Source: Planctomycetota bacterium
Lineage (GTDB): Bacteria > Planctomycetota > UBA8742 > UBA2392
Direction: 5' to 3'
NCBI GenBank assembly: GCA_003576915.1
Contig: QEVF01000004.1
Location: forward strand, 62,001-126,000
DNA length: 64,000 nucleotides
How positions within the stretch are numbered: the first letter of the stretch is position 1; the number at the start of each line of letters is the position of its first letter. The notes under the pieces are model-generated. The model ran no database searches, was not told the origin of the DNA, and saw only the letters and a program-made list of their open reading frames with translations. Made by a program: the position numbers and the translations under genes. Below, one piece after another: positions 24,459-31,935 of this stretch.

Positions 24459-25151
24459 CTATCCGACACTTGAGATGAGAGCCGCGTCTTCGGCATCGGC
24501 CAGGGCCTGACGGGCCCCTTGGGTCAATGTCAGGCCCTGAGGCGCCGCCGACATGATCTGTACGGCATCCAGCAGCCAGAGCTGCCTGAGCAGGCTGACC
24601 ATGTTCACGCCCGGCAGGTGATTCTCCAGTTCGTTCAGGGAGACGCGGCGGATGCTTGCGTGCAGCACGGCAATGGCCTTGGCGCAGAGCTTGACGTCCA
24701 CCATGGCATAGCGCCTGCCGAAGGCCAGAGCCGCCAGGGCGCTGTCCATCAGCAGAGGCGAAGCAAAGAGGACGTCATGGATGAAAGAGCCGAGGCCGAC
24801 GGGGTCGATCTGATTGCGGGAACGCAGGCGCAACCAGTGTTCTCCTCGGGGCGCCAGGACGGAGTACTCGCCCGTGTCTTCAAAGCGCGTTACCTCGAGC
24901 ATCGGAATCGTGATCGGCCGTCGTACCCAGCAGTAACCGGCGATGACGGACAGCATGACCCCGGTCACCCCGGCAAAGGGGTGAAGACCGAGCCCGAGGC
25001 TCAAGAGAGCCACGGGAATCAAAATGGCCAACCAGAGGAAGACAAACAGGGCGACGGAACCCAGGGCCGCCGCAGCCGCCAGCACGAGGTTGGAGACGCG
25101 CTCAGCCCGCACACGGCGGGCAAGCCAGCGCTCGATGAGCTTGAGGTCCAT
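24459..25151 (-). CDS. Hypothetical two-span membrane protein
   Basis: 230 residues. Two adjacent hydrophobic hairpin segments lie at about 21-53 and 55-75 (LVLAAAAALGSVALFVFLWL, then GVMLSVIAGYCWV). A soluble C-terminal domain follows, with ALAALAFGRRYAMVDVKLCA and a winged-helix-like end (LLRQLWLLDAVQIMS, then LTLTQGARQAL). ATG 25151. It is tail-to-tail with the ECF gene at 23461. No family recognised. Confidence 0.55.
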   Translation of the reverse strand: MDLKLIERWLARRVRAERVSNLVLAAAAALGSVALFVFLWLAILIPVALLSLGLGLHPFAGVTGVMLSVIAGYCWVRRPITIPMLEVTRFEDTGEYSVLAPRGEHWLRLRSRNQIDPVGLGSFIHDVLFASPLLMDSALAALAFGRRYAMVDVKLCAKAIAVLHASIRRVSLNELENHLPGVNMVSLLRQLWLLDAVQIMSAAPQGLTLTQGARQALADAEDAALISSVG

Positions 25152-25220
25152 GGGAAGTGATGCCCGGAGAAGCCGACGGGCAGGGGCCGGCCAGGGGTAC
25201 TACGCAAAGGATAGCATGCA

Positions 25221-25240
25221 ATTCCCGTGCCTGCGGGAAT
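25221..25240. terminator. 7-bp stem-loop downstream of hemJ-like gene
   Basis: ATTCCCG-tgcctg-CGGGAAT, 6 nt past the stop of the minus-strand gene at 25246. No T-run follows, so terminator function is only possible. Confidence 0.35.
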
Positions 25241-25245
25241 CACGT

Positions 25246-25728
25246 CTAGCTGCGGACCATGGGCTGGCCGTACATCAGGACCAGAATGGCAATCAGCAGC
25301 AATGCTTCGACGCCATGAAGGATGGAGAACCTCAGGCGGCTGGGCATTTCGCCGCCCCTGGCCAGCTTGAGAATCTGGGTCAGGGTGAAGATGTCGCAAC
25401 CGATGAGAACGGCGACGCTGGTCAGCTTGGCGTGAAACGTGGCGCGCCAGAACACGTTCTCGGGCGCGCTGGGAACCATGTAATAGCGAAGGGCCTGGGC
25501 CGTCTCCATGTCCCGTCCCACGCCCATCAGCAGCAGGAGACCCGTGGCAATGGCCATGATGGCGCCGGGAAGCGTCACAAAGAAATAGATGCGCTTTTCA
25601 ATGCGCGACAGGCGCTCGCGCGTGTGGGCATCCTCGGCGACGTGATAGCCCAAGAATCGAGAAAGGCCCATCAAGCCGCCCAGCCAGATGAAGAGAAACG
25701 CGACGTGAAAGGCCTTGAGGTAACCCAT
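25246..25728 (-). CDS. hemJ: HemJ/CopD-like membrane protein (putative protoporphyrinogen oxidase)
   Basis: A 160-residue protein with four membrane spans. The N-terminus YLKAFHVAFLFIWLGGLMGL matches the heme-ligand helix of HemJ (UPF0093). It is followed by RFLGYHVAED, RLSRIEKRIYFFVTLPGAIM and a WRATFHAKLT helix corresponding to the family's second conserved histidine region. HemJ oxidises protoporphyrinogen IX to protoporphyrin IX in heme synthesis. CopD-type relatives share the fold, so the enzyme role is probable rather than certain. ATG 25728 follows TAGATT with a 7-nt gap. Confidence 0.68.
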   Translation of the reverse strand: MGYLKAFHVAFLFIWLGGLMGLSRFLGYHVAEDAHTRERLSRIEKRIYFFVTLPGAIMAIATGLLLLMGVGRDMETAQALRYYMVPSAPENVFWRATFHAKLTSVAVLIGCDIFTLTQILKLARGGEMPSRLRFSILHGVEALLLIAILVLMYGQPMVRS

Positions 25729-25735
25729 GGGCCGC

Positions 25736-25741
25736 AATCTA
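25736..25741 (-). promoter_or_regulatory. -10 element of leaderless hemJ-like transcript
   Basis: Minus-strand TAGATT ends 7 nt before the ATG at 25728. No ribosome binding site. Confidence 0.5.
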
Positions 25742-25772
25742 GCGGGCGGCCCTGCCAGCGCAAGCGGCGCCC

Positions 25773-26153
25773 TCACTCCGGGCGATAGCCCTCGCCGATG
25801 CGCGGCGAGGGCCGGCTCTCGAAGTCGTCTTCCCGCGGGCGCGGCGGCTCGGGAATGGGCGGCGCGATGCGGCCCGACTGGGTTTTGATGATCGGCGCCT
25901 GCCAGCGGGCACGGGAAATGCCAAGGCTTTCGGCGATCTGCATGGCCTCGCCCAGGGTTTCAAACCAATGCTGGAGCATTTCGGCGCCCTCGGCCCCCTC
26001 GAAGGTTTCCTCGCCCTTGAATTCGGCCCCCGTATCCTCCGCCAGGTCATTGAACCCGAGCAGGACGTAGCCGGCCGCGTTGTTGCCTTCCAGCGTGTAG
26101 TGCTGGAAGTCGAGTCCCTCTTCGGGTTCGGGATCGTATCGGAAGCGGATCAT
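25773..26153 (-). CDS. Small acidic hypothetical protein
   Basis: 126 residues, acidic, no signal or membrane span. The N-terminus is IRFRYDPEPEEGLDFQHYTLE. The middle contains EMLQHWFETLGEAMQIAESLGI, and the C-terminal 35 residues are Pro/Arg/Glu-rich and probably disordered. ATG 26153. The leader upstream carries a short GCGCGCTTTCGCGC hairpin. No family is recognised. It lies 44 nt upstream of the hemJ-like gene, which has its own -10 element. Confidence 0.55.
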   Translation of the reverse strand: MIRFRYDPEPEEGLDFQHYTLEGNNAAGYVLLGFNDLAEDTGAEFKGEETFEGAEGAEMLQHWFETLGEAMQIAESLGISRARWQAPIIKTQSGRIAPPIPEPPRPREDDFESRPSPRIGEGYRPE

Positions 26154-26274
26154 GGCTTGTCCCGCGCGAAAGCGCGCCTGAACTACACGTCCAATCTTGC
26201 ACTGAATGCACTTGCGTCAAGTGGCGGTCGTGATTGAAGTGGCGGCATACAGGGCCGATCTATGGAGAATTCAC

Positions 26275-27210
26275 ATGAAAAGAATGTTGCTGGCCGCGGC
26301 TGCGGCATTCCTCGCGCTCAATCTGGGCGCCTGGGTGGTGTTCAACTCGCAGGAATCCGCGGTTCACGCGCAGGGCAAGGAAAAGGTCGAGAAGGTGGCC
26401 AACCTTGACGAGTTCCTGAAGTCCGACGAGACCTGGGCCAAGGCCGACACCGTCGGCAGGTGCGAATACCTCGCCAAGCTCTGCGACAAAGACCAGCGCA
26501 TCAGCTACGACCAGAAACGCTGGATGCAGTATCGCGTGCTCATGGAGCAGGCCAAGAAGGACGGCGTCGACAAGGACATCGTCAAGCTGCTGGGCTGGGC
26601 GGGCGGCATCATGAAGGACTACAAGAACCCGCTCCAGAAAGCCGCCTACAGCGCCCTGGACGAAATCGTGCGGCAATACGGCACGCGCCGGCTTTATGAA
26701 GACGAAGCTTTCAAGACCGGAGACATCAAGGGCAAGCTCAAGCGCCTCAAGGAGCTGTGGGAAGCCCGCGAGATGGGCCAGAGCGAAACCTACGCCCTGG
26801 GAGACTCGCTGGTGTTCCGCTACCTCGCCTCGGCCAACGGCAAGATTGACGACGAAATCAAGCTGATGTCAGAGCTGATCTCGGCCAATCTGCTGGTGTG
26901 GGACAACACGGCACGCATCCAGTTCGGTCTGATGCAGCGCGCCCTCTACGAGAAGCCGGAACTGACGGACAGCACCAAGCGCATGAAGTGGCTGGGCGAA
27001 ATCGCCGACCCGAAGACGGGCAAGCTGAGCTGGATGATGGTCGGCAACATGCGCCTGCACCTGCTGCTGGAAATGATGGCCACGGACGACGAGTTCCTCA
27101 AGCTCGACTACGCCGCTCGCGCCGCCAAGATTGACGGCTGGGCCAAGGAAGGGCTCATCGGCAGCAGCGAAGTCAGCGCCCTCAAAGCGGCCTACGCCGC
27201 CACGAAGTAG
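26275..27210 (+). CDS. Secreted hypothetical protein
   Basis: 311 residues. ATG 26275 has GGAG 10 nt upstream and opens a signal peptide (RMLLAAAAAFLALNLGAWVV), with a probable cleavage or anchor near residue 25. The mature part is Lys/Asp-rich and mostly helical (VEKVANLDEFLKSDETWAKA). Later segments such as LLGWAGGIMKDYKNPLQKAA and LRLHLLLEMMATDDEFLKLD suggest a helical repeat fold. No cysteine-based or catalytic motif is evident. It ends just before a strong terminator that it shares with the convergent pseudopilin gene. Confidence 0.6.
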   Translation: MKRMLLAAAAAFLALNLGAWVVFNSQESAVHAQGKEKVEKVANLDEFLKSDETWAKADTVGRCEYLAKLCDKDQRISYDQKRWMQYRVLMEQAKKDGVDKDIVKLLGWAGGIMKDYKNPLQKAAYSALDEIVRQYGTRRLYEDEAFKTGDIKGKLKRLKELWEAREMGQSETYALGDSLVFRYLASANGKIDDEIKLMSELISANLLVWDNTARIQFGLMQRALYEKPELTDSTKRMKWLGEIADPKTGKLSWMMVGNMRLHLLLEMMATDDEFLKLDYAARAAKIDGWAKEGLIGSSEVSALKAAYAATK

Positions 27211-27226
27211 CCGGCCCATCCAACGC

Positions 27227-27251
27227 GGGGGACGGCCCGGGGCCGTCCCCC
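27227..27251. terminator. Bidirectional intrinsic-type hairpin
   Basis: GGGGGACGGCC-cgg-GGCCGTCCCCC, an 11-bp perfect stem, sits between the convergent genes ending at 27210 and 27266. TTCT follows on the plus strand. It likely ends both transcripts. Confidence 0.7.
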
Positions 27252-27265
27252 TTCTGGCTGACCGA

Positions 27266-27910
27266 CTAGCGGCGCTCTTCGTAGGTGCGGTGAAAGGGCT
27301 TCTTCACCCCGAACATCGCTGCGGGCGAGGCCCAGTCATTGGCCGTCAGCCCGTGGCTCAACTCGGCCATGGCGCCATCCAGGAACTCCGGGGTGGGGCT
27401 GTCCGAAAACACGACGATCACCCCTTTCTCCCCGTAGTTCTGCCAGTTGCGGCGGTCATAGGTGAACAGAACGGCACGCTGACTGCCCTTGAGGCCGCTG
27501 ACGGTCAGCATCTCGTTGGCCTTGGGAGAGGTGTAGCTGCAGTGGTTTTGTCGCAGGCCTTCGCCTCCGGCCTCAAAGACCTCGGAGCCTGCCGCGCTGT
27601 CTTCAGGCGAATCCAGAGAGACGATGTTCTTGAGGTTCTCGCTGCCCAGAATGCGGTGGCGGAACATCTCGTTCCAGAAGGCCCGGCCGGCCTTTTCGCC
27701 CATGGCATGGAGCCTGCCGCGATTGCTGCCCGTGTTGAGGCCAAGCTCCAGCTCCTGGGTCACTTTGCCCAGGTTGATCACCTCGGAGTTGCGTCGCGCT
27801 TCCTTGAGCCTCGGCAACACGGCCACGGCCAGAATGCCGACCAGCAACCCGAGAATCCCGATGACCACCATCAGCTCCACAAGGGTAAATCCACGCTGTT
27901 TGCGAATCAT
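27266..27910 (-). CDS. Type II secretion/type IV pilin-like pseudopilin (copy 2)
   Basis: 214 residues. The class III (prepilin) signal MIRKQRG|FTLVELMVVIG has the peptidase cleavage after Gly7 and Glu at mature position 5, followed by a hydrophobic helix. The globular C-terminal part has two cysteine-linked-looking regions and ends VKKPFHRTYEERR. ATG 27910 is chosen because GGAG lies 5 nt upstream. A longer open frame upstream crosses a terminator. It is a tandem paralogue of the gene at 28170. Probably a structural pseudopilin of a secretion or pilus-like machine encoded elsewhere. Confidence 0.85.
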   Translation of the reverse strand: MIRKQRGFTLVELMVVIGILGLLVGILAVAVLPRLKEARRNSEVINLGKVTQELELGLNTGSNRGRLHAMGEKAGRAFWNEMFRHRILGSENLKNIVSLDSPEDSAAGSEVFEAGGEGLRQNHCSYTSPKANEMLTVSGLKGSQRAVLFTYDRRNWQNYGEKGVIVVFSDSPTPEFLDGAMAELSHGLTANDWASPAAMFGVKKPFHRTYEERR

Positions 27911-28112
27911 GTGCGCTCCAAGGCGGGCCATCACCGGACATGCCGGCGTCATCCCGCTTCGATCTGGCGCGCTTTGTGTCTTCACGGGCCCCGCGACCCG
28001 TCGCCGCTGACGCGGCTGGAGTATCCGATGAAATGTATGAAGCAGAGCCCGCGCCAAATCAGGGATATCAGGCAGGGGAGTCACGGTGCGGGCGGCGTGC
28101 GGTAACAAGGGT

Positions 28113-28144
28113 GGCGAAAACGAAACCGCCCCGCGGGGCGGGGC
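28113..28144 (-). terminator. Intrinsic terminator of pseudopilin copy 1
   Basis: On the minus strand the 16-nt palindrome CCGCCCCGCGGGGCGG (28126-28141) is followed by TTTCGTTTTC. It lies 26 nt past the stop at 28170, so the tandem pseudopilin genes are separate transcripts. Confidence 0.7.
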
Positions 28145-28169
28145 GGCCATCGAGTACTCAAAGGCAGGC

Positions 28170-28823
28170 TTACTTGCGCTCTTCGAAGGTCTTCTCGAAG
28201 GGCTTCTTCTGGCCCAGAACGGTGCGGGGATTCTCCCAGTCCGTCTTGTTGATCTGATAGCCCTGCTCGGCCATGGCCTGGTCCATGTAGTCGGGAGCGT
28301 CGCCTTCCGACCAGGCGCAGAGAACGCCCTTGTCCTTGTAGCTGTTCCAGTTGCGGGTGTCGAAGGTGATCATCACAACCTTCTTGCTACCCTTGAGGTT
28401 CATGACCTGGATCAGCTCCTGTCCCTTGGGCGAGGTGTAGGAGCAGTTGGTGGTGTCGAGGCCCTTTCCGCCATCTTCGAAGACGGAACTGTCAGCACCC
28501 GTGTCGCCGGCTTCGGAGCCGAGGCTGACGACCTTCTTGATCAGCTCCTTGTCGAGCACGTTGAACTTGAAGCAGTCGCTCCAGAAGGCGCGCCCGGCCT
28601 TTTCCTTCATGTCCTTGAGTTTCGTCTTGTTCTTGCTGTCGATGGTGGCCTGCTGCAGAGCCTGCACCAGTTCGCCCATCTGCTTCTTCTCGAGGTCAGC
28701 CTTGGCGCTCAACAGCTTGGGCAGCACGGCCACAGCCAGGATGCCCACCAGCAGGCCCAGAATGCCGATAACCACCATCAGTTCGACGAGCGTGAAGCCA
28801 CGACGGCTCTTAGAAAAACGCAT
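28170..28823 (-). CDS. Type II secretion/type IV pilin-like pseudopilin (copy 1)
   Basis: 217 residues with prepilin signal MRFSKSRRG|FTLVELMVVIG and the same hydrophobic helix as the downstream paralogue; the first 30 mature residues are identical bar one. The globular domain is more Lys/Asp-rich (TIDSKNKTKLKDMKEKAGRA), contains cysteines (DCFKF, NCSYTSPKG) and ends GQKKPFEKTFEERK. ATG 28823 has GGGAAAG upstream. It is followed by its own terminator. Prepilin peptidase and assembly ATPase are not in the window. Homology in both termini shows a tandem duplication with divergence in the middle. Confidence 0.87.
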   Translation of the reverse strand: MRFSKSRRGFTLVELMVVIGILGLLVGILAVAVLPKLLSAKADLEKKQMGELVQALQQATIDSKNKTKLKDMKEKAGRAFWSDCFKFNVLDKELIKKVVSLGSEAGDTGADSSVFEDGGKGLDTTNCSYTSPKGQELIQVMNLKGSKKVVMITFDTRNWNSYKDKGVLCAWSEGDAPDYMDQAMAEQGYQINKTDWENPRTVLGQKKPFEKTFEERK

Positions 28824-28921
28824 TTCTTTCCCTTCAGTTAAATTCCGGCGCGCCTGGAAAAAGTACCCGATAGGACGATGGTAAGGCAGGCTCGCCGCTT
28901 GTCAAGCCGCTTCGAGGGTTC

Positions 28922-29611
28922 TCAGCGGGCGGGAGGCTTGAAGTCGGGCTCTGCCAGCCCCTTGAGCGAGTCCGGCAGGTCGCCTTCGCCGGCAATACGG
29001 GCCGACTCCCCGCCCTTGTTCTGCTGGGCCGGCGCGCCTTCGTCGATGGCGCCATCGACCTTGAGGGCAGGCATGGAGGACGGCTTCTCCAGTGTGGGGT
29101 GGCCACACTTGGGGCAGGCGATCTGCATGCCGTCCTTGAAGTTCAGCACGTTGAACTTCGAGAAACAGGCAGGGCAGCCCAGGATGGTGATGTTCTGGCT
29201 TTGCAGCAGTTCCATGACCTGCTCGGCGCGCAGCACGCCGCGGCTCACCATCACCTCGCCCAGTCGGAAGAACAGGTTGAACCGCTCCAGCTTGGCCTGC
29301 TCGCGGATGCACTCATGCACCTGCTGCTCGTTGCAGTAGCCCTTTTCGATGGCCAGGCGGCCCAGCGTCATGCCCATCTTGCGCACCGCGGGTGACATCT
29401 CCAGCCGCGACCGGTTCTCGCGCTGGATGGCCAGCACCGTCATGAGCTCCTCTTCATTCAGGTAGCCCTGCTCCACCATGATCTTGCCCAGGTGGGTCCC
29501 CTCGGGGGCGCGCTCCTGCGACTCCACCGCCTTGGCCAGCTGGGCCTCCGTGATGAAGCCGCAACTTACGGCGATCTTGCCGAACAACACTTCAATCTTG
29601 GTCGTGGTCAT
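28922..29611 (-). CDS. Four-repeat GspE-N/MshEN-like protein with zinc ribbon
   Basis: 229 residues. Four tandem copies of an LGxhhhxxGhhxExxhxxhhxxQ helix-turn-helix unit occupy about 10-32, 41-63, 83-105 and 117-139 (for example LGKIMVEQGYLNEEELMTVL), as in the N-terminal domains of T2SS/T4P ATPases (GspE, PilB, MshE), which bind inner-membrane partners or cyclic di-GMP. A zinc ribbon follows, CPAC (146-149) and CPKC (166-169), then a disordered acidic tail. No ATPase domain is present. Its position next to two pseudopilins suggests an adaptor for that secretion or pilus system. Confidence 0.78.
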   Translation of the reverse strand: MTTTKIEVLFGKIAVSCGFITEAQLAKAVESQERAPEGTHLGKIMVEQGYLNEEELMTVLAIQRENRSRLEMSPAVRKMGMTLGRLAIEKGYCNEQQVHECIREQAKLERFNLFFRLGEVMVSRGVLRAEQVMELLQSQNITILGCPACFSKFNVLNFKDGMQIACPKCGHPTLEKPSSMPALKVDGAIDEGAPAQQNKGGESARIAGEGDLPDSLKGLAEPDFKPPAR

Positions 29612-29814
29612 GCTCGTCCCTGCCGCTTGCGCTGCATCCTAGCAATGGCGTGAAACCGAAAAACAATAAAACGACGCTTTCCAAGCCGCCCCGGGGGTGC
29701 GCCATGCTAGCAGCCTGACCGCAGCAGGCCACAGCCGCGTTACGCAGGTGGCCATGAATTGTAATTGCCCCCGCGGCGGCAACTGCGATATTCGGCCCAT
29801 CGAAGGAGCCCGGC

Positions 29815-30621
29815 ATGAAACACAGAGCCCTTGGCCTCATCCTGCTGCTGGCCGTCACAGCCGCCGCGCCGCTGGCCGCCGTGCGCATTCAGCTTGAGCC
29901 TCCCGGCGAGCGCGCCTTCATTCTTGATCGTGCCGGCCTGCTGGACGCGGCCGACGCCTCCAGCGTCCGTGTCCTTTGCGACAAGCTGCTGTCCGAGAAG
30001 GCCACGCCCATTGTGGTGGTGACCATTGAAAGCATGGCGCGCTATGGCGGCGAAGACCTGCGCATCGAAACGTTCGCCACCCTGCTGTTCAATCAATGGG
30101 CCATCGGCCAGGAGAAAGTCCGCAACGAGTACTGGAACACGGGCATCATGCTGCTGATCTCCCGTGACGATCGCGCCGCGCGCATCGAACTGGGAGCGGG
30201 CTGGGGCCGCGAGCAGGATGCCCTGGCACAGCGCATCATGGATGAGCGCATCATTCCCGAGTTCAAGCAGGGCCGTTACTCGGCCGGCATTCTCGCGGGT
30301 GTGGAATCTCTGGATCGCATGGCGCGAAGGCTGGAACTTCCGGGCCAGCCCGGGGGACCTGCCTCGGGCGCCGCGTCCTCGGGGGGCGGTTTTCTGGAGG
30401 GGCTGTTGGGCCTGGCCCTGTGCCCGCTGATCTTCGTCGTCGCCATCATCGGTACGGTGCTGCGGTTCATACGGGGCGCCACGGGCTTTGGCTGGGGCGG
30501 GCGGCGCTATGGCGGCTGGGGAGGAGGCTTCAGTTCCGGCGGCGGCTTCAGTTCCGGGGGCGGGTTCCGCAGTTTCGGCGGCGGGTTTTCTCGAGGCGGA
30601 GGAGCCAGCGGTCGCTGGTAA
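29815..30621 (+). CDS. TPM-domain membrane protein (YgcG-like) with Gly-rich tail
   Basis: 268 residues. The signal peptide is HRALGLILLLAVTAAAPLAA. A TPM domain follows (about 30-170): FILDRAGLLDAADASSVRVL, TIESMARYGGEDLRIETFA, WNTGIMLLISRDDRAARIEL and RIMDERIIPEFKQGRYSAGI. One membrane span lies near 197-218 and the tail is Gly/Ser/Phe-rich (GGGFSSGGGF repeats). TPM proteins act in photosystem II repair in plants, and their bacterial roles are poorly known. ATG has AAGGAG upstream. The next gene, another TPM protein, starts 9 nt later, so they are an operon. Confidence 0.85.
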   Translation: MKHRALGLILLLAVTAAAPLAAVRIQLEPPGERAFILDRAGLLDAADASSVRVLCDKLLSEKATPIVVVTIESMARYGGEDLRIETFATLLFNQWAIGQEKVRNEYWNTGIMLLISRDDRAARIELGAGWGREQDALAQRIMDERIIPEFKQGRYSAGILAGVESLDRMARRLELPGQPGGPASGAASSGGGFLEGLLGLALCPLIFVVAIIGTVLRFIRGATGFGWGGRRYGGWGGGFSSGGGFSSGGGFRSFGGGFSRGGGASGRW

Positions 30622-30630
30622 GGATGGGGC

Positions 30631-31308
30631 ATGGCACGCGCATCGAAGTTTTTCACGCAGGAGCAGCGCAAGGAAATCGCCGACGCCGTGGCCGAGGCGG
30701 AGTCCAAGACCTCGGCCGAGATCGTCCCTGTCGTGGCGACGGATTCGGGCCGCTACGACCGCGCTGAAGACAGCTTCGGGCTGGTGCTGGGCCTGCTGAC
30801 CCTGCCGGTGCTCTGGCTGCTGTTTGAGTGGCACCCGGACTCCCAGGCCCAGTGGGGCCCTCAGAATCCCCTCAACTCCATCCTGCGCCTGATGCTGGGC
30901 GTATTCGGCGGCTATCTGGTCGGCGCCTTTGCTGCCTCGCGCATCGGCCCGCTGCGCCGCCTGTTCACAACGCGCCGCGAGATGTACGAGGAGGTTGAAA
31001 GCCGCGCCCAGGAAACCTTCTTCGATCAGCGCATCCACCACACCCAAGGCGGCACCGGCCTGCTGATCTACGTGTCGCTCTACGAGCACATTGCCGTCGT
31101 CTTCGCCGATGAAGCCGTGAACGCCAGGCTGGGACAGACCGCTCTGGATGAACTCTGCAAGACCCTGACTGACAACATGCACAGCGGAAACCCCACGCTG
31201 GCCTTCGTGGCCACCATCCGCGCCGCAGGCGAAAAACTCTCCAAGGTCATGCCGCGCGAGGCCAACGACCGCAACGAGCTGCCTGACGCCCTGGTGATCC
31301 TCGACTGA
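30631..31308 (+). CDS. Second TPM-domain membrane protein
   Basis: 225 residues with no signal peptide. The N-terminus FTQEQRKEIADAVAEAESKT leads into a TPM domain split by a two-span membrane hairpin (about 50-66 and 85-108). It then resumes with EEVESRAQETFFDQRIHHTQGGTGLLIYV and AVVFADEAVN. This inserted-membrane layout is typical of the partner of YgcG-type TPM proteins (COG3762). ATG 30631 has AAGGA upstream. It is co-transcribed with the preceding TPM gene and tail-to-tail with an ECF sigma gene. Confidence 0.85.
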   Translation: MARASKFFTQEQRKEIADAVAEAESKTSAEIVPVVATDSGRYDRAEDSFGLVLGLLTLPVLWLLFEWHPDSQAQWGPQNPLNSILRLMLGVFGGYLVGAFAASRIGPLRRLFTTRREMYEEVESRAQETFFDQRIHHTQGGTGLLIYVSLYEHIAVVFADEAVNARLGQTALDELCKTLTDNMHSGNPTLAFVATIRAAGEKLSKVMPREANDRNELPDALVILD

Positions 31309-31318
31309 GCCGGGGCTG

Positions 31319-31933
31319 TCACTCTTCCAGCCGGTCCATGAATCGCTGGAGTTTTTCCTTCAGCGTGTTGCGGGCGCGCGAGGTCAGGCTCTTCACGGCG
31401 GCCACTGTGACGCCCAGGATCTCCGCGACTTCCTCGTAACTCTTTTCTTCGTAGCGGCTGAGCACCAGAGCCATGCGCTGGTTCTCCGGCAGGCTCATGA
31501 TGGCCTCGCGCACGGCCGCCGTGCGCTGGGCCGATTCATCATCGGCCGGCTCGGCATCCTCCACGACGGCCAGTTGCTCCAGGGGGTTGCCCCCTTCACC
31601 CTCGGCCTCGCTGCCGACAAGCCGCAGCCGGTCGCGTGCGCGGTCGCGCTTGTAATTCAGGCAGAGGTTCGTCACGACCGTGTAGAACCAGGTGGAAAAC
31701 TTGGCCGTGGGCTGATAATCGGGGGCCGAACGGTACACCCGCAGGAAGGCCTCCTGCACCAGATCCTCGGCGGCGGCCACCTGACCGAGCTGGCGGTAAA
31801 TCACGCTCCAGGCCAGGCGATGGTTGCGCTCAAACAGCAGCTTGAATGCCTCATCGTCGCCCCGCGCCACGCGCTTCATCAGCTCGTTGTCGGGGTCGAT
31901 GACTTTTCCGGTCTGGGGCCTGTCCGAGCCCAT
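31319..31933 (-). CDS. ECF-type RNA polymerase sigma factor
   Basis: 204 residues. Region 2 has ELMKRVARGDDEAFKLLFER, AAAEDLVQEAFLRVYRSA and WFYTVVTNLCLNYKRDRAR. Region 4 has MSLPENQRMALVLSRYEEKS with YEEVAEILGVTVAAVKSLTS. The linker between is long and acidic (about 105-140). The class resembles common RpoE-like ECFs (ECF02-type). ATG 31933 lies 2 nt after the stop of a 710-residue membrane protein, so both are co-transcribed and that protein is the best candidate for its signal-transducing partner. Confidence 0.92.
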   Translation of the reverse strand: MGSDRPQTGKVIDPDNELMKRVARGDDEAFKLLFERNHRLAWSVIYRQLGQVAAAEDLVQEAFLRVYRSAPDYQPTAKFSTWFYTVVTNLCLNYKRDRARDRLRLVGSEAEGEGGNPLEQLAVVEDAEPADDESAQRTAAVREAIMSLPENQRMALVLSRYEEKSYEEVAEILGVTVAAVKSLTSRARNTLKEKLQRFMDRLEE

Positions 31934-31935
31934 GG

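Noticed and set aside
27911..28150. N-terminal extension of pseudopilin copy 2
   Set aside because: The extension would read through an intrinsic terminator and put the prepilin signal in the middle of the protein. ATG 27910 has a good ribosome binding site.
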